Positions 23,410 through 36,229 of a stretch of 64,000 bases of DNA are shown here, piece by piece; within the stretch, counting starts at the first letter, position 1, and each line of letters opens with the position of its first letter. The notes below the pieces were generated by a model. It saw nothing but the letters and a program-made list of their open reading frames with translations, did not search any database and had not been told where the DNA came from. A program made the translations under genes and the position numbers. The stretch covers positions 378,544 through 442,543 of the forward strand of contig JAJEKV010000047.1 in NCBI GenBank assembly GCA_021234155.1, written 5' to 3'. Source of the DNA: Isoetes taiwanensis (Eukaryota > Streptophyta > Lycopodiopsida > Isoetales > Isoetaceae).

Positions 23410-26400
23410 ATGATTGAACTTCATAAAAATGTTGGACAGCTTCTGCATTATAACCATGATGCCCATATGTTGCAACTGTTACAGTCCATGAATCAAGTCC
23501 TGGTTGTGCATGTGGCCAAAAGGCCTCTTATATCTTCTAGGCTGCTGCATTTTGTCTGTAGATCAAAGCATTTCCCATAATGGAGTCAAGATTTTTATAG
23601 AACCTTGATATATGACAGAGTTATTGATATGTGTTTAAGGACTTGCGGGTTATGTAAATGTCATATAGCGGAAGGGTAGCATTTCGATCAGGAACAAGTT
23701 ACAGAAGGGTGCTGCATTTTTATTAGGAACAAGTTACGGAAGGGAGCTGCATTTTAATCAGGAACAAGTTACTCAAGGGTGAGTCTTAATTGTTGTGTGA
23801 TTATGTAGTTTTTGACGGTGTAATCTTTGTCCTTGGCGTTGCATGCAGAAAGGTTACTGATGTTCATAATTTTCTCATTGAGTTTAGAAATGCTTTTCTC
23901 GGATTCTGAAAATTCAACTGCCCGTTGAATTAGGTTTTGAAAAACTAGAAAAATACCTGTAGAAATGGCAGGGCACAAGGATTATATGTAGGCAAAAATA
24001 TATATAGGGATCGATTTAAGAGAAAGAAGCTGAATTTTGTGCAAGGATGGGCTATTAGTCAAAGAGTTGGATTACTCAGAACTATAAGGCATAATACATC
24101 TCCACAGCATCACACATTTTTGCCAGCTTGAAATCCAAATCAGACCAAATGGTTGCTCTCATTGTAAAGGCCAAGTTTGGCCAAAGAGATAGATGCTCTC
24201 AATTGCTTAAAAATTTGACAATTATATGGTTAGATGAACGTTGCAATTTCTTTGCTCGTGAATTTCTATGCTTTAAAATATTCAACTACAGATTATGCTA
24301 CATAACATGAGAAGAATACTTAAAACATATGTTTCAAGGCATTGCCATGTAATGTTTCCTTTTGTTGCTTCATTATGCTCTTCAAATAAAGAAGCGAATC
24401 ATTTACATGTTTACAATCATTTATAGGTTTCCTAACTAATCCCCACCAGTGCTGGGCACTACTATTACTAGTCTATTTATATTGATTTCAAGATGGATCA
24501 CAGCCGATTATAGACCAGAGCCTATTACGTTGCTGAATCAGGCCCGACTTTTTGCCCTCCGAAACTGGTTTGATGCGATGGAAGTTGACCCCCATAGCTG
24601 AGATATGGCAGTGGCCTCCCTTTGTGACATTCCTTCTCTAGCTAGCACTTAAGAGGGAATTGAGGCTGGGAACTGCGGATCAAAATGCTTCTCTTTCAGG
24701 AATTCAGGTTTTTTTGGAGCCATTTTGTAGATGGTGGCAAATGAGCAAAGATTCCACAAGCTCGAGCAAGCTTGGAGCAGGAAGAAATGTTTCAGTTGCC
24801 TGCCACTCACAAAATTGAAGTTGCCAGTCTTTAATTAATTCTGTGGATTATAGTGTATGTTCTTTTTAGGCAATGTAGAGTATATAAGGAAATATACACA
24901 GAATTGCAACAACGGCGAAATGTTTTCTATGGATTAACTTAAGCAGATGAATTACCTCCATGCTGGTCTGTGCGAATCCTGTTAGATATTTGATCATCAC
25001 ATATGAATTGGATACTGTCTCTGGATTAAAAGAGAAACCACGTTCTAAAAACAGAGCAGAAGAGTCCATGCACCACTACATGCACCATCAAGGTATTATT
25101 ATTGGCATCATATCTAGTTCATTTATAATTTATATATTCATTTATTTGCATCTTTATGGGTTTTATTCCACGCTTTATTCAGAGCCATTGATCTGTGGGA
25201 TATTCCTGGTATTGTGCCAGATCAATGGCCATTAAGATTTTGACCCAAAAATAAAAAACCACTTCCTATGGTGTCGATGGAACACATGGTTGAAGCACAA
25301 GAAAAAAGCAAAATAAAAAAGCCAATCGTCAGCATGAAGCCTGCGCTGTTGAACCACACTACAAAGCTTGGCATCGATCATCGCGGACTGCCCTGTGCCA
25401 AAGAAGGATGGGCTTGCAAAAATCAGAGGTGATGCATGAATTGACGCTCAGCAGGAGGGTTGGCAGCGGCAGTGAAGAAATTGAGGCAGGCGTTGTGCAT
25501 GGCAGAGATTGCATGGCTGAAAAAGGTGGAGGATTCAAGCGCGCAATGGCCTCACAAAGAAACAAAGAACCCTGTGTCAAAGAAACAAAGAACCCTGTGC
25601 AGGAAAACCATGTTCAAAAGAAAGGAACCATGGTCGGGGGATTTCAACCTCCAGGGCAATTCTTGCAACAAACCCCCACGTGCCGATTCTTGCAACAAAC
25701 CGAAATCGAGATGGAGATCAACGCCGTCGCCCACAGAATACACAGATAAAGGCCATGACCACAAGACCTCCCTGGAAGCTCGGGATGATCGCTTTGGCAC
25801 CCCAAAAAAAAAAAGCGATGCAATCTCATCCGTGGCCTAAAAATTTGGCTGTGGAAAAATCTTAAAATAGCTTTTCTTTCAACCATTACAAAAACATCCA
25901 TGAAAAAGGGGAGTTGCAAAGCACCCAAAATAGCAATAACCATTCAAGATCCTCCCACATGGCAAATTATACCATTTTTTATACAATACGATACTGAAAT
26001 CATAGTCCTAACCACTGCCAGAAAACCCTCCCGCCAACCGAAACGAATTAGGCAAAGTATATGGCTCATGGATAATCACATGAAGAGAACATTTAATGTT
26101 TCTCAATGGTTCTTCTTAAAAAGCCATTTATTAAACGAAAGCTATGCTAAGGCCGAAATCACATTAGGGCTAAACCCAAAAAATAATATTCAATTTACAA
26201 ATAAAAGAATGCCAAGTGGATATTTTAGGCACCCACCCTATTACACCATCGTGCCTAATTGCTGACTCATCGATTAGGCACCCTTCACATTTTGGACGGG
26301 CGAAAGTGCCTGTCCCAAGTTTTGGCAGTGGCCACATCGACCAATTTATCTACGTACTACGCCTATCTTCTTGGCGCCAAAAACACAAAAGAATAGCGCG

Positions 26401-26600
26401 CCAGTTCTATTCTCTGTCTGCCGGAATCCTACAAGCTCCTCCATCAATTTCTACTGCAATTTTGACAGGTATGACTTTTGGAACATCAATTGATGAAGTA
26501 GAAGATCTCAAATTTGCTAGTTTTTAATGTTTTATCATGTTTTGTCTTTGCATTACGTTCTCATTTTTTTTTCAAATCTACTGCTCGAATTTGTCCATCT
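23410..26600. other. No recognisable gene
   Basis: Short frames only. An overlapping pair at 25408-25840 is Lys/Gln-rich and repetitive, with no family I recognise. A piece around 24480-24600 (ADYRPEPITLLNQARLFALR) looks peptide-like but is unassigned. Near 24445 a GCTGGGCAC..ATTACTAGT segment resembles 60950-60975 and may be a dispersed repeat. Confidence 0.35.
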
Positions 26601-26609
26601 ACTGTTCTT

Positions 26610-27960
26610 TCTTTGTGAAGGTCAAACGTATGAGATGCTAAAAGATTCAGATGAAGTTACAGGTGACCTGGAAATTTTTCTCTTCTATAATAACTTTTGT
26701 TGCCTTAATCCATTTATTTATTTTATTACAATTAAGCTCTCAGTAAAATTGGAGGATGGCAGAGAGGTCTTCACGTCCCCTGAAAATATGTGAAGGCTGG
26801 TATGCGGGTTCAGTGTGCTGCCAAGTTCGGCACAAAAAGCTGCTAACTACTAAGCTTGCTTGGTTATAAAATTGTTCAAATGCATGTTGGTGTAATAATA
26901 AGAACTATATCCCATGTGACAGGATTTTTCTGCCCAGCAATTGCAAAGGTAGTGAAGATCATGAAAAAATGGGAGAAAACCGCATGTATTGTGAAGCCGA
27001 AATGTAAGAGGTCAATATTTTTGATGTCTTTATTTGGCAATTTTATGATATTTAGGTTGCTTTTGCAGATGGGTCTGGAGAGCAAGGTCACAAGGCTGAT
27101 GCTGTATGTGCAGTTGTACCTCTAAATGCAACCAAGCTTATAATTCTTGAATTATTATCTTCAAAAGTAGTTGAAATTACAGATGACAAAAGGTTATCAA
27201 GAAAGTCTCAAAGCAACGAGAAGGATATGAAAAGCCTAATGATGGCACTGCCGTGACAAGTATGTAGTTTCATAGAGCTCAAGTATTGTAAGGAAGGAGC
27301 TGGTTGGCAATTTGGTTGGGATTTACTCTGTCCTTTTCCTTTTATTTGCAGAGAATAAAAAGATCGCAAAGATTGCAGATGGACCGTGTTTGAAAAGAAA
27401 GGTTACGAAGATGAACCATATGAGTCCAGGATTGATGAAGATATTTAGCCATGTGTCAATGGATAGTCATTTAGTTCATACAGATATGAGAAAGTGAGGT
27501 TTTTGTTAACTTCTCAAATTATTTTCTCTAAAAATGTGTTTGAATTAACTAGTTATGTCACCTGCTAGGCTGAAAAATATGTGGAACGTGAGCGTTCATT
27601 TTCATCTGATGAGAAGAAGCAAGCAAAAGTTTTAAAGGTGAGTTGCAAGTTGAATGATGCTACTTGTATGCTGAAGTTGAAGATAACAATTTTAAACCTG
27701 GCATTGATGATAACCCAAGCATACATGGCAACTGGAGATTTAGACTTAGCAGATTGGGATTTGAAAAATGCACTTGAAATAGATTCCCAGAACAGGTTTG
27801 AATGCATTCATTTTGCAGTTGCCAGTTGATACGATTGCTGAGTTAATATTCAGGGATGCGAGGACAAAGTTGAAGAATTTAAAGCAGAAGCAAGCAGAAT
27901 ACAATAAAAAGCAAGCAACATTTACAGCAATATATTTGCAAATCTCAGGATTCCCAACAG
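26610..27960 (+). pseudogene. FKBP62/65-type multidomain FKBP-TPR pseudogene
   Basis: Pieces of a plant ROF1-like peptidyl-prolyl isomerase occur in order. Near 26617-26790 are YEMLKDSDEVT and VKLEDGREVFTSPE. At about 26922-27005 are FFCPAIAKVVKIMKKWEK and VKPKCK. At about 27068-27255 are GSGEQGHKADAV, PLNATKLIILELLSSKVVEI and TDDK. Near 27590-27690 is a TPR-type segment FSSDEKKQAKVLKVSCKLND. Near 27720-27800 is YMATGDLDLADWDLKNALEI, and near 27855-27945 AKLKNLKQKQAEYNKKQ-like sequence. Such proteins have three FKBP folds, a TPR domain that binds HSP90, and a calmodulin-binding end. Stops, frame changes and missing blocks show decay. Intron remnants show it is not a processed copy. Confidence 0.8.
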
Positions 27961-27969
27961 TAAGGTAAT

Positions 27970-29860
27970 GCGCTCTCTGGATTTAGCATCTATGCATGTA
28001 GTTGGCTTTTCTTATGAATTTGTGGTACTTGCATTTGTTTTTCAAGAAACAACAACCCATCGATGACATATGCCAATCTTAAGGAAGGAAATGGACAATT
28101 TATGGTATGTACGGACTAGTGGAATTGAGAGAACAGGTGGCCTTGGATCATACAAATTATACATGTATCTGCAATTTTAAATTCAGTGAACTTGGGGTCG
28201 ATTTGAAGTCCTTCCAAGTATAATTTGTTGTAATGGACGTTCTCATGCATATATGAACTACATACAGAAGTTGCTGAATCAATCCATAACGCCGACGACA
28301 AAATATCAGACATGTAAACATGACGTCATTTTGGATGCTTGTGCCCAGAACTATACCTGCAATTTGGCGTTATGGATATTCAGGGACACTCTTGGATATT
28401 GCAAAATTGGTAAGTCGTCTTATGGTGTAAGCATAATAGCAGGAGCAGCGTCCCTTGTGGCAAAGTTACAGAGGAACCATTTATTGATATTGCTGGGAAG
28501 TTCTGTAAGCTTTTACACCTCACATGCCGATGTAAATTCTCATTACCAGCCAAATTCTCATTACCAGGCAACGCTTTAATGGCTGAGCTAAGTACATCAA
28601 ACATTAGTAATGGTGGTTTTATGTTAGATTTTGTATTAGTTACCACAGGCTAGATTAGTCTATAACTTGTTAGCTAGAATTGATTATCATACCATATTTA
28701 TTAAGCATTCTTGTAAGTGCATGTGCTGGGAGTGTATAAATACACCTTGATTGAATCTTTGTTGTTTCTTAGTACCATCTCCTTTCCTCGGTTCCTTTGT
28801 TTTATAGTTCTTGTTCGAATTAAGGGCATAAGTTGTTTATGACAAGGATGGGAATAGTCTGATGGGTGTTTTGATCTTTCATTCCATGTTCAAATTCATC
28901 GTAACAAATTCACGGAATAGGACAAACCACTATGCATTAAGCAAGTCAAAACGAAATCAAGATAATCATTTTGTGTATGTCTATTAGACGTAAAATGACT
29001 GGTTATAGAATGGTGCAAGAGCGTAAGGAAATGAGAATGGTAGTTTCAAACATGAGAGATGCTTGCCCTGGAGTGGAGATGGCCCTCAAATGCAAACGGT
29101 AAGCTGTTTCCACCTTGGCTACGACGTGTCACTTATTTTAATTATTTTAATTGGGGCGGATCATATAGTGTGATACGGGAAGACCGCCTAAAGCTGTTTT
29201 ATTGGAATAACAGGTGCCTAAATGTGCCACGTATTTTTTTTTGGTTAGCCCTGGTGTGATTTCGCCCTAAGCCAAAAGGGGCAAGTGCTCATCGAGGAGG
29301 TTTAGGCGAGTTCATTGGAGAAGGGCTATACTAGAACCTGACACAGGGGCATGCACAAAGAACCGACTCCAAATCGGTAGGTGAGCCTCCTATAAAGCTA
29401 AGATGCACAGTTAAAGGGCATATCGATTCAGAATGGATTGAATCCGATCAGGTTATGGTACAAATCCTTTGAATAGGGCATTGGTTTCGGCAAGTATTGT
29501 AAGTGCTACAGTGTTATTCTCATTACCATTGCTACAGTATTGTCTTAAAAATCCAACGGTTGAGTTGATGTTGTCACGATGTATATTCTGAATATATTAA
29601 TACATCACTATTGATTTGATCCAGAATCGAAAATCCAAAACCTTATCCCTCATATTCTAAATGTAATTTATTGGTTTCCAGAAATGGATGGGCTGAGGAT
29701 AGGAAGAGCTGGCAGATGAAATCGAGATCATTAGCTGTTCCTCTCTCTTAATACTGAAAGCTAATTAGGCCCCGTTCCCTTTGTCCGTAGCAATTTGTCC
29801 GTAGCAATACCACGCAGTTTGCTGGTAGGCGTCAATCAAACAGCATCTGGCACACTAAAC
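27970..29860. other. No recognisable gene
   Basis: AT-rich. Around 28622-28790 there is an LTR-promoter-like stretch (TGTTAGATTTTG..., then TATAAATACACC), but no matching end or target duplication supports calling an LTR. Confidence 0.4.
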
Positions 29861-31521
29861 AGGAAGCTGCAATTTTGTGGACCTATGGTAACCAGACGTA
29901 TATATTTCATTTACCTGGTGGGAGAGCTCATGCAGCATAACTCGCACCAGTCATTCCTATCTTTGATTAATTGAATTTTAAAGTACAGATAAACAGATGA
30001 CTTATAATATAGAATGCATTTTACCACACATGCTTCATCACTGCCTTGTATGCTTCTCTAAAGTAAAAAGATATTCCTCCTCCCCTAGTAAAATATCTGC
30101 TGCATAGATGATGCGAAGTACTAGTCACACAAATATATCAGGGGTCCCTTCATGAATATTAGCTAGATTCAGTATGTGAAGCTAGGGAGTTCATTCTGTT
30201 TCTTTCTGATGGGAGCAAATGCCATAGACGAAATGGAGCAGGGGGCTTAAATTACACACATAATAGTGGCTATGGCAGAATCCTCAGTATAAATGATGAG
30301 TCAACAGAGAAAACATAACCCTTTTTTGCTTAAATTTGTTGATGTAGTAGCTCTAAGAACAATCTCTGGTCTTAACAAGGCAATGTCCAAATAAACTCTG
30401 ATTCTAAAGGGTCAACCATGCCATGGCTTAAACGTGGAAGGGAGCTGCCGCTTAACTTAATTTACATACACAGAATAATGGCCATGGTCAGTGGAAGAAA
30501 ATAAGAACAAAGAAAAAAGCACAGGTTTATGTGGCTTCGGGAATGCTCATTAGTTGTGAATGTAGTGAATCAGAAATCTGATCTCCGTGAGGAACACTCC
30601 TGTCTCTGTACACACGATCTATATTCACAATAACAAGCAGTAAACGAGCAGACAGCTTTGGACATATGATTTAAGCAAATAATAGAAAAATATTCAATGA
30701 ACCTGAGGTTATGTGATACACCGTTACACGATTCAAATGCTACACCCAAAACCAACCTTGCTTCACCAATCCCATGAGAGTTCGTTGAGATTACACATAA
30801 GAACATGAGAGGAATAGTACTCATGCATGCAGACACTCTCCATGTTATGAAACGCACAGAATTTCCTCCCACAGAATTTCCTCTTGCGTCAATATGTTCC
30901 TCTCTTCTGTTTCCAACCAACTGCTATTCATGGATTTCATGTTTATACATGGTCGAACACAGACACAATCACTCGCCAGAAAGTAGTCTGCCACAATTAG
31001 CAGATGACATGTGGAAGAAGGTAATATACAGATGAAGGCTTAGCCCGAGTAATATCCTAGGAAGAACAGCTAGCTCTGGCATCAGAAAATTTATAATGCT
31101 GCTTTTAATGTTCAGCCAAGCCACATGCATTCCAAATCTTTATAAGCTAATATCCTCTAATGAAGAACCTGGTTTAGATCTCTGATTTTTCTGTTTTTGA
31201 CTATACAGTATACGGTAAGAGCAGCTTAGCAGAATACGGACAAAAATCAAATTGAAAAACCTACTAACAAAGGCAGGAAACTATCATATGAAAACCACGT
31301 TTCTGAACACTATATGACCTTTCAGCATGAATAGCAGCTAATTAGCGCTCTTTGGACATATTTATTATTGAGCAAGGTATAAAGATTTGAATCTTGGATG
31401 TCACACACCACGATCCATAAAAGGCTGCAGGTTAGGTCCAATATTTTTCCTGCTTACCATCTAATAGGACCACTACACGACATGATCGAAGCAAGTTAAG
31501 CTCATAGCAGGCCCCGAAATG

Positions 31522-31953
31522 GGGCGCCCGTATATCGAGTCCGGTATGTGGTGTTTCCGGACAATTTGCCTATGGTGTTTCTGGACGTCCAGAAACACCC
31601 AATGCTTCTGGAAGTGGTGTTTCTGGCCAAAAAGTGGTATTTCTGGCCAAAAACCAAACGCGAAACTGCGCGGCGGAGCCAAAATCTTTGGTCGGATCCT
31701 TCTTGCAACTCCCTGGACGGCTTGAAATGCTTCAAAAGCCCTTCCAATCGCTTTGCCTTCCTCTTTAACACTAGTTTGATGAAGAGAGGAAGTGATTTGA
31801 GCTCAGATAGAGCCGGATCAAGCAAAAAATAACCTAAAACAGTTGATTCTGGGCTTAAAACTGTGAAATGCACAGTGGCTGATAACGGCGTCCAAAAACA
31901 CCACAAAAAAAAGTCCGGAAACACCACATCCCGGACTCGATATACGGGCGCCC
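31522..31953. mobile_element. 432-bp MITE with 41-bp terminal inverted repeats
   Basis: Both ends begin GGGCGCCCGTATATCGAG, and the match continues for 41 bases with a single difference (T or G after GTCCGG). Copy 1 of the duplication provides the empty site (AGCAGGCTGCGAAAG). The flanks GGCCCCGAAATG (left) and GGCTGCGAAAG (right) look like a diverged target duplication of about 10-11 bases. The G-rich ends and duplication length suit a Mutator-like non-autonomous element. The interior has repeated TGGTGTTTCTGG words, including a short palindrome around GGACGTCC, and no coding region. Confidence 0.8.
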
Positions 31954-32732
31954 GGCTGCGAAAGAAATAAATGTAACCTGTTAGGCAAAGAGCTTCCTGT
32001 ATCTACTTTTAAAATTCTTGACAAATCCGGGAAGCACGGAGAGAAAAGAACACAGGAACGAGCGTTAATACATAGCAAGTTCTTTAAGGAGAATTACTTA
32101 TAGAATACCATAGAGCATGACTCCCACAACCCGATAAGGAAGCATACGAGCATGACTTCCGACGATCTGCAAGAAAAAGAAGGGTTTGAGATACACACCG
32201 TTCTCCAAAGCAGAAAAATGGCTTGAGAATCCTTTGCCAGAAAAAAGAAATTGGATTGGAACCCTCCATCGAGGATCATACCGCCGCATTCAAACGCCCT
32301 GTCCGCAGAAGGCGATAGCGATGGCGGGGAAACAAATGATACAGAGGTAACAGCGGCTGTCCACAATCCAACGGCTCAGATTAGTGCTGGCAAGAACATT
32401 CGAATAGAATTTTCTGATGGCGTTAGGACTTTTTCTCTTCTTGTTAAAATTTTTACGTCCACGTTGAATCACGTGACCTGGCACACGAAGCGAAGACGTG
32501 TTCACATGTGACGCGCTTCTAAGAAGATGAAAAGCTAGTTCGATTGGTAAGTAGAGTCTTATATGAACCCAATGAGAAGCTGGTTCAAGCACAAGCCCAC
32601 TTCCTTTCAAATTCAATTCTCCTTCGTCATCCGACATACCATTGTCTTGGAGCAATTTGCACAATCATCAAGTTTGTAGCTGCGCAAGGGAGCTTGGGTT
32701 TGGATCAGAGATTTGCTTTGGGTGCAAAAATC

Positions 32733-32870
32733 ATGTGTCTGCCATGTTGTTTTCCATGTTTCCGATCTCACCATCACCATCACCGCTGTCGTCCTCCACC
32801 GCCTGCCCCAATGGCCCCCTCCCCTTACCATTACGGGCCCCCTCCTCCACCGCCCCCTGGCCCCTGGTAA
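32733..32870 (+). CDS. His/Pro/Cys-rich 45-residue open frame (copy 2)
   Basis: Equivalent of the frame at 18691-18831: MCLPCCFPCFR, five histidines interrupted near the end by arginine, proline runs, MAPSPYHYG, ending PGPW. It keeps an uninterrupted frame despite an in-frame codon deletion, but most substitutions against copy 1 change residues. No family recognised; coding status open. Confidence 0.3.
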   Translation: MCLPCCFPCFRSHHHHHRCRPPPPAPMAPSPYHYGPPPPPPPGPW

Positions 32871-32972
32871 AATTTCTTTCCCTTACACCATGATTCTCAA
32901 ATTTCTTTCTTTTACACCATGATTCTCAAGTCTAATATGTATCTATTTGTTCTCTTGCAATATTAATATATT

Positions 32973-35900
32973 ACAAGAAATTTATAGCAGCGGCCAAGGC
33001 CGCCGCGAACATTTCTTTTGTCCAACTTGATTCAAAGGAGGTTTTGTTTAAGTAAAAAGGGATCCCAGTTCTAGACATGTGAAAAGTGAACTTGAAGAAA
33101 AGCATATGGGTAGAACATAACTCGTTTACCTGTAATAGTTGGACCAATTATCGCATCGAAATGCCCCCTTTAAAATTTCATATTATAAAGGGTATATTTT
33201 ATGTTCATGTTTAAAGGTGCATGTAAACTTTTCTTGAATTAATATAGTTTTACTATACACTATACACTTTGTATGAAAAACCATTGTTACATTTTATACA
33301 TGCTGTGCGTAAATAAGCTATCCTTTGATTTTTTGCTAAAGGATAAAGCTTATAGGATTTCTTTTAATGGTGTGCATGCATTTGGCTTGCATGCTGTCCA
33401 GCATGCAAGTGTACTTGCATGCCACTTTTTTCTTGGCTTATGGGTTTTATGGAAGCGCTCACTTGCTTCATGTGGTACTCTAAGGTGGGTTGCTAGTGTG
33501 ATATCTAGGTGGGTTCGAATATCATTTATTTGGAATGATGCAAAAGGTGCCCAATGTTTAAGGGATTTGTGAAAATCTGAAACGGCCTAAAAGGCACTCT
33601 ACATCATTGATTTTGTAACATCTAAACTAACCCATATCAAAGCATCATATGTGGTTGCAACAAATTAACAAAGTCTAGAACAGTTCTCATTGCCATGAAT
33701 TAGTGAAGAGAAAACTGACTAGAATGTCTGGTGACAACACTAAATTATACATCTAATATATGTTGCACATGCATCTAGCTATACTAACACGAAGATTGAT
33801 ATTAGACCACCTCGAGCGAACAGTTCTTATAATTTATGCAGCCATATGCATATTAGACTTTTTGAAATAACCAAAATAACCCATTTTGCATAATTGCTCA
33901 ATAAATAAGATATAAGGTATGATTGCTTAATAAGTCAGTATACATAAACCACTATACATAAGCCAAATCCTTCTAGAACCATGTCTAGAATTACTCACAA
34001 ATTTTACTAGAACATCAGCAACAAATGAAGATGCCAATAAAAAATCCTCATTCAAAAAAGGTTGAGTTGAGAGGCAAAGTTCCCCTTTCAATGTATTTTT
34101 ATAAACAGCATATAAATGCAAAAGTTGGATCTTCGATGGAACCAAATGTTCCAAATGTTTGAATCTGGACATCTAACAAAATGAAATTGTCATTGTAATA
34201 TTTCTTGCCACATCATGCCTTGTAAGGACATTAAACTCCATATTCAGCAGGTAGAGGTGAGATATAGAACTACATGTACTTTAGGCATTTTCAAGGACTA
34301 TAAAAATATGTCTGCTAAATAATTTATAGGGAGCCTGGCTTCTGAGCTTCATTATGTGCAGATATGCTACATCTTCGGCATACTATTTTACTTTCTCCCT
34401 TATTTATGCTCATAGTATTCTACATTTGCAGCTCTAGAAAGTGACTAATAAACTTGAGGCCTATGCATGCAACCAGAAGATGCAAGTTGTACATCAGTTA
34501 CATGAAATAAACATATTTCTGTTTTTCTCACATATAAATCCCATAAGAAGATTGCACAAGATTTCTTCTGCTTCTGTTTCTTTGCAATCCAAACTAATTA
34601 AGATAGAAGAAAGAACAAAATTAACTCTATAGTTGGAGATGGGGCATAGGTCCAGTGAGACTTGACGTAAGGCATGCAGATTTTAATTCTGAAGATCCAG
34701 CACATTTAGATATTATAGAAAACTGAAATGATAGCATACCACATGGGGGCTTGGTAAATTTGATAATGCCACTGGTTATACATAGACGACACAAGGCTTC
34801 TTCTTACTTGATTGTGTTCTGCTATGGCCAAATCCCATGTTCATTATTCTCACCTCATTATTTGACATATATCGCTCCGGAAAAAAAAAAAACACATTTT
34901 CAAAGATTTTCTTGTAATCCGCAAAAATAAATTCAATACGGATTTTACATAAACGTATTTATAGTAAAACTACAAATTAATGCCTCTCTCCATAGTTTTT
35001 CTTCTATGAAAAATAAAAACAGAGAAAGAATAAAGACAAACGGGATAAGACAAACGAGAAAGAATAAGACAAAAGTACACAAGAAATCTTTGAAGGTTTA
35101 ACAAACTTAAGTTTATCCACCTGATAATCATATCTAACAATTCTGTAGGCAAATAATTACTACAAAAATAAATTGCTCACATTTTGGATCTTGGAGAAGA
35201 CCCATGAGGAATATGACGACCTCCAAAACTTTCAACTGACAAACAGGAACCATTGGCTGTTTCTGCAAAATCATCAGATCCTAGGAAAGCTTGAATGATG
35301 TTCTCTGGTACTACTTCTGGAATGCATCCTCTGGACCCAACACACTTTCCAGAATTGAAAGAGCTACTGACTCCTCATCAATCCTCTGCAACATGCTTCA
35401 GAGTTGAGTTGGACGAAATCCTCAAATCTGTGCATAGCGAAGTGTTTGGGAAACATGGGCGACCGCTTCTAAAGCAGAGGCGCACCGTCAGGGATGAAGA
35501 AAGGAAGAGGAGGATGAGGAGTGTCACGATTTGAGATAGACAAAACAGAGGAAAAAAATAGGAAAAAAAATCAAACTAACCTCTTTAAGAGTTCTTCAAT
35601 TTGGCAATCCAGGAATTAGGTCCAGCAAACTGACAGAAATGAGAGAAGGATGCGAGGTCCGGCACCCCTATCCTTAGCCGCCCTATCCTTAGCCTCTGTT
35701 GCTTATAAAAAACAAAACAAATTTGCCCATAATCTTGCCATAGCCATAGCTGTTCCATCCGACCACCGCTTAAGAAGATTCAGCTTGCTTGCATGTAAAT
35801 GCCTTCGAATGCGGCACTAGTGGATGGCGCTAGTGGATCTGGCTTCCTTGCAGAGGAAGAAACTCGAACACGTTGTCGATTGCTTGCAAAGGAAGCAAAG

Positions 35901-36005
35901 GACATATTGAACGGCAAAAATAGGCGATGGAGAATGGATGGCCGAGATCAGTGCCCACACGAATATGCCGAAGAATCATTGTATAACAATTATACATGTT
36001 TAGAT
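32973..36005. mobile_element. ~3-kb insertion in duplication copy 2
   Basis: Copy 1 is continuous across this site, so these 3 kb were added to copy 2 or lost from copy 1. The left edge reads ACAAGAAATTTATAGCAGCG, faintly reminiscent of plant CACTA-type ends, but no matching right end was found at 36005. No transposase was recognised. At about 35190-35350 on the minus strand a frame reads VVPENIIQAFLGSDDFAETA, then GSCLSVESFGG, and ends SPRSKM with a stop; it looks like a genuine protein C-terminus of unknown family. Confidence 0.5.
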
Positions 36006-36229
36006 ATGATCTTCTACGACAAATTGTTCATATGATTTTGCTTCTCATAATCTCTCGATTTTATTGTTCATGTGGATGTAACAAGATGTATTGTATGGCT
36101 TAGAAATTGTATTGTTCATGTGGAGGTAACAAGATGTATTGTATGTCTTAGAAATTGTATCCCCTTCCTGTCTATAATGTGAACAATTTATAAATCAAAT
36201 AAGCTACTATCTTAGAAGGAATAATTCAA

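Larger units (their letters stand above)
29868..32972. repeat. Segmental duplication, copy 2
   Basis: Direct-orientation copy of 16540-18930. It carries insertions absent from copy 1: about 170 bases near 30010-30190, about 95 bases near 30865-30955, and a 432-bp MITE at 31522-31953. At the TATTAATATATTA site it is interrupted at 32973 by about 3 kb, resuming at 36006 with ATGATCTTCTACGACAAATTG and running to about 36225. Confidence 0.9.

Noticed and set aside
28622-28800. LTR-promoter-like stretch starting TGTTAGATTTTG with TATAAATACACC
   Set aside because: No matching CA end, no inverted terminus, and the TTTTA flank match is too short to trust.
33480-33530. GGGTTCGAATATC resembling a SINE B box
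   Set aside because: No convincing A box at the right distance, and no tail or target duplication.
32973-34917. Possible CACTA transposon (ACAAGAAA left edge, TTTTCTTGTAAT near 34905)
   Set aside because: Only about 12 bases of imperfect inversion, no CACTA termini, no transposase and no 3-base duplication. The insert boundary by comparison with copy 1 is 36005.
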